NCBI RefSeq assembly: GCF_014764715.1
Contig: NZ_JACXXE010000015.1
Span: 1-55,075, forward strand
Direction: 5' to 3'
Length of the DNA: 55,075 nt
Source of the DNA: Bacillus crepusculi
GTDB taxonomy: Bacteria > Bacillota > Bacilli > Bacillales > Bacillaceae
Part shown: positions 52,931 to 55,075 of the stretch, one piece after another
How positions within the stretch are numbered: the first letter of the stretch is position 1
Layout of the letters: each line of letters opens with the position of its first letter
Program-made: the position numbers and the translations under genes
The notes under the pieces: model-generated
The model's input: the letters and a program-made list of their open reading frames with translations, nothing else
Databases searched by the model: none
Told to the model about the DNA's origin: nothing

Positions 52931-53995
52931 TCATTCCTTTATTGGTTTATGATTCGCCAGCTTTTGCTCTGCTTCGTACATGTTGCTTTTTAATTGAGCC
53001 CGCTCTTGGCTCCCATGTTCTTGGACCTCTAACGTTTCCTGTAATGTTTCGGCTAATTGACGTTGAACTTTTTTCAACGTTTCTATAGGTGTGAGAGATG
53101 CCTCTTCAAGAAGCTGTCCTTGCTGCTTCGATACCTTTTCATATGTTTGCTGGATTCGCTGCTCAAGGGCTGAATTGGCTTGCTCATGAATATGTGTTAA
53201 TGCAATCGACATTTGGTTAATCCATAGAGGAATAGAAGCGGAAACAGTTGATTGAATATGGTTGGCTAATGTATGATTCGTATGCTGAATCATCCGGATT
53301 TGAGCATTACATTGCAGTGCAATTTGCCGGCTTAACAGCAGATCATACTTCCGTTCTTTCAATCTCTCCAAATATTCTTCCTCATTTACTTCCTGACTCA
53401 TCAATTTCTCCTCTAATGTCGGATTATGAGAATGTTTCGCTTCTGATAGGGCCTGCTGCTCTACCTGTGTCAATTTCACTTCCACTGCTGCAAGCTGTAG
53501 CGTCATCTCTTGGAAATATGATTGATTTTCTTCAAATAAACGCTCTAATAACTTATGATCCGAGATTAATACGCCTCTTGCGTAACGGAGCCTTGCTGAT
53601 AATCTATCCATCTGAGCTTCTGCTTGTTTAAAACGAGAAATGATCTCCTGAGTAGAACGCTTCCCCCGTTGAAATAATTTCAAAAAAAAGCCCTGCTTTT
53701 TTGGCAGTAAATCCTCGGGCTCCACTAAATGTAGTTGCTGCAAAAAAGCTTCAAGCACATCTCCTATTTGATCGATGTCTTTTTTCTCAACATATTTCAT
53801 CATGTGTTGTGATTGTTCCAATAATCGCTCCTGCACTCGTGTACCATAGAAAAGCAGCTTTTGCGGATGGTCAGGGATCTTGTCAGCACGCTGAATAGCC
53901 TCTTGTTTCTCCTCATCAGATAAGGTATCAAACACCCGAAACTGAAGATCTGTAGTAGATGCAGGTAATGGTGTGGCTTGATCTTCTGGTTTCAT
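52931..53995 (-). CDS. yaaN: TelA/YaaN family protein
   Basis: A 354-residue helical cytoplasmic protein of the toxic anion resistance (TelA) family, rich in coiled coil; QIRMIQHTNHTLANHIQ is the conserved core (about 235-251). TelA relatives are linked to tellurite resistance and envelope stress, but the mechanism is unknown. It lies 20 bases after xpaC. AAAGGGG precedes the ATG. Confidence 0.87.
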   Translation of the reverse strand: MKPEDQATPLPASTTDLQFRVFDTLSDEEKQEAIQRADKIPDHPQKLLFYGTRVQERLLEQSQHMMKYVEKKDIDQIGDVLEAFLQQLHLVEPEDLLPKKQGFFLKLFQRGKRSTQEIISRFKQAEAQMDRLSARLRYARGVLISDHKLLERLFEENQSYFQEMTLQLAAVEVKLTQVEQQALSEAKHSHNPTLEEKLMSQEVNEEEYLERLKERKYDLLLSRQIALQCNAQIRMIQHTNHTLANHIQSTVSASIPLWINQMSIALTHIHEQANSALEQRIQQTYEKVSKQQGQLLEEASLTPIETLKKVQRQLAETLQETLEVQEHGSQERAQLKSNMYEAEQKLANHKPIKE

Positions 53996-54015
53996 CCCGT
54001 TTGACCCCTTTCATT

Positions 54016-54630
54016 TTATTTTTTGATCATTTTACCTGCGACTTCAAGTTCAATATGAAGAGCTTCTATGTCTCTTCCTAAAACTTGCTGCAAATCATTC
54101 GTCAATTGCTTTTGCAGCTCTGTCAACGTCACTCGAGTTTGGCTCAGTGCCATTTCAAGTTCATGACTACGATTAGGCTGATTATACAGTAGTGCATATT
54201 TTTCGGTTAGTTCAACGACAGAATCCAAACTTTCAAAATAAAACCGCTGTGCATCATAAAATCGATTTGGCTCCTTTTTTGTAATCGTATAGATTCGTCG
54301 TGCAAGCCGAAGGATTTCATAATTATGTTTGATCGTCTGTACGTTCTTCACAGCAAATAAAGCTTTCTTTAAACGCACCAGCTTTTGTCCTGCTTCTTTT
54401 AAATGCTGTTTGATATATACATAATCACTACGAGACAGTCCGTGTTTCTTTAAAAATAACTGGAAAGCAATCCATCTGCTTCCTACAAACATCCCGCCCC
54501 ACCCAATCATCGCATACAATATTGATAATCCAACATGATGATGGAAAACCCCAATACTGACAGTCAAAATCACAATCGAGAAAAGAGTAGAGAGGATGGC
54601 CCATATAAATGTGAAAAAGATTGATTTCAT
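54016..54630 (-). CDS. xpaC: XpaC membrane protein
   Basis: About 204 residues. Two membrane helices near the N-terminus (residues 3-25 and 29-50) are followed by a helical cytoplasmic domain. XpaC was named for hydrolysis of 5-bromo-4-chloroindolyl phosphate, an activity whose physiological meaning is doubtful. AGGAG lies 9 nt before the ATG at 54630 and 3 nt before the one at 54636. It is paired with yaaN. Confidence 0.86.
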   Translation of the reverse strand: MKSIFFTFIWAILSTLFSIVILTVSIGVFHHHVGLSILYAMIGWGGMFVGSRWIAFQLFLKKHGLSRSDYVYIKQHLKEAGQKLVRLKKALFAVKNVQTIKHNYEILRLARRIYTITKKEPNRFYDAQRFYFESLDSVVELTEKYALLYNQPNRSHELEMALSQTRVTLTELQKQLTNDLQQVLGRDIEALHIELEVAGKMIKK

Positions 54631-54667
54631 GTTCATCGACTCCTATGAATAATCAGGCTCTCTGTTT

Positions 54668-54697
54668 ATCTTATTATTTATTACGGTTGATGTCCAA
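54668..54697 (-). promoter_or_regulatory. Candidate xpaC-yaaN promoter
   Basis: TTGGAC (54692-54697), 18 bp, TAAGAT (54668-54673). Both boxes are imperfect. It lies after the csfB terminator, where a promoter is expected. Confidence 0.4.
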
Positions 54698-54738
54698 ACT
54701 AAGTTCCAAAAAACAGGCCCAATCCTTTAGAGTTCATA

Positions 54739-54760
54739 AAAAAAGACCATCTAATGGTCT
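54739..54760 (-). terminator. csfB terminator
   Basis: AGACCAT pairs with ATGGTCT around a 3 nt loop (54744-54760), followed by TTTTTT on the minus strand; it lies just at the csfB stop. Confidence 0.9.
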
Positions 54761-54950
54761 ATGAATACAAAGGCGGCGTATGAAGATTTTTAAGCTTTCT
54801 AACATAATCGGCATAGCTAGGATCCGAGGTCGATGTAGAAATTAACTTTCGCTCACAGTCTCGGCACAAAAACTGATGATATAAATAAATTCCATTTGTC
54901 TTTTTCTCTTCACAAATCAAACAAACCGCTTCTCGCTCTTTTTTGCTCAT
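54759..54950 (-). CDS. csfB: Anti-sigma factor CsfB (Gin)
   Basis: A 63-residue zinc-binding protein (CLIC near residue 10 and CRDC near 30) that holds sigma-G inactive until engulfment, and also inhibits sigma-E. The C-terminal STSTSDPSYADYV and LKNLHTPPLYS match Gin. GGAGGTG 5 nt before ATG 54950 decides the start; the ATG at 54995 falls next to the promoter. A sigma-F promoter lies directly upstream. Confidence 0.93.
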   Translation of the reverse strand: MSKKEREAVCLICEEKKTNGIYLYHQFLCRDCERKLISTSTSDPSYADYVRKLKNLHTPPLYS

Positions 54951-54973
54951 TGTGACACCTCCACTTATAGCTT

Positions 54974-55003
54974 CAGTATGCCCTAGCGCTTTCAATTGTA
55001 TAC
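54974..55003 (-). promoter_or_regulatory. Sigma-F promoter of csfB
   Basis: GTATA (54999-55003), 15 bp, GGGCATACTG (54974-54983). Both boxes match GYATA / GGNNANAHTR with no mismatch. csfB is a known sigma-F gene. Confidence 0.88.
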
Positions 55004-55075
55004 AAAATTAAGAATGTTTTAGATGATAGTTTAGTATATGTATCCATGCCAGATCGAGTGTTTGTTCCTTTTCGT

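Overview
The window is a 55 kb stretch of core chromosome from an endospore-forming Firmicute of the Bacillus subtilis clade. Protein similarity recalled from memory suggests the B. pumilus/safensis/altitudinis group, but I could not test this. The gene order matches the origin-proximal region of B. subtilis, csfB to lysS, shown in reverse. Nearly everything is read from the minus strand; abrB is the only protein gene on the plus strand. I see no phage, insertion sequence, CRISPR array, island or foreign-looking block, and no pseudogene. I found no new multi-gene system. The points worth attention are regulatory sites and start codons.

Layout in the direction of transcription, from the right-hand end to the left. 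(1) 55.0-51.4 kb: csfB (anti-sigma), xpaC-yaaN (membrane/TelA family), then yaaO. (2) 51.4-45.8 kb: the tmk-darA-yaaR-holB-ricT-yabA-yabB-yazA-rsmI run, covering thymidylate and DNA replication, c-di-AMP sensing, initiation control and RNA methylation. It ends at a bidirectional terminator facing abrB. (3) abrB (plus) diverges from metS (minus) across a 450 bp intergenic region carrying Spo0A boxes and a metS leader hairpin. (4) 45-36 kb: metS, yabD, yabE, rnmV-ksgA, yabG, veg, sspF, ispE. (5) 36-30 kb: purR-yabJ, spoVG, glmU-prs, ctc-pth, fin. (6) 30-20 kb: mfd, spoVT, yabM-yabN-rqcP-yabP-yabQ-divIC-yabR, then tRNA-Met and tRNA-Glu. (7) 19.9-11.4 kb: spoIIE, yabS-yabT, tilS-hprT, ftsH. (8) 11.3-0.2 kb: coaX-hslO-yacD-cysK, the pab/folate operon pabB-pabA-pabC-sul-folB-folK-yazB-dusB, and lysS. 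Tandem rRNA-type promoters at the left edge point out of the window, so a ribosomal RNA operon very probably starts just beyond position 1.

How the parts work together: the region mixes housekeeping genes (translation, replication, repair, folate, PRPP and UDP-GlcNAc synthesis) with many sporulation genes. Promoter-like sequences for most of the sporulation cascade can be read directly: Spo0A/sigma-A at spoIIE, sigma-H at spoVG, sigma-F at csfB and fin, a sigma-E -10 at yabP, sigma-G at spoVT (and possibly sspF), sigma-K at yabG, plus sigma-B at ctc. A TRAP-type GAG repeat cluster covers the pabA ribosome binding site, and folB appears to start at a non-AUG (ATC) codon.
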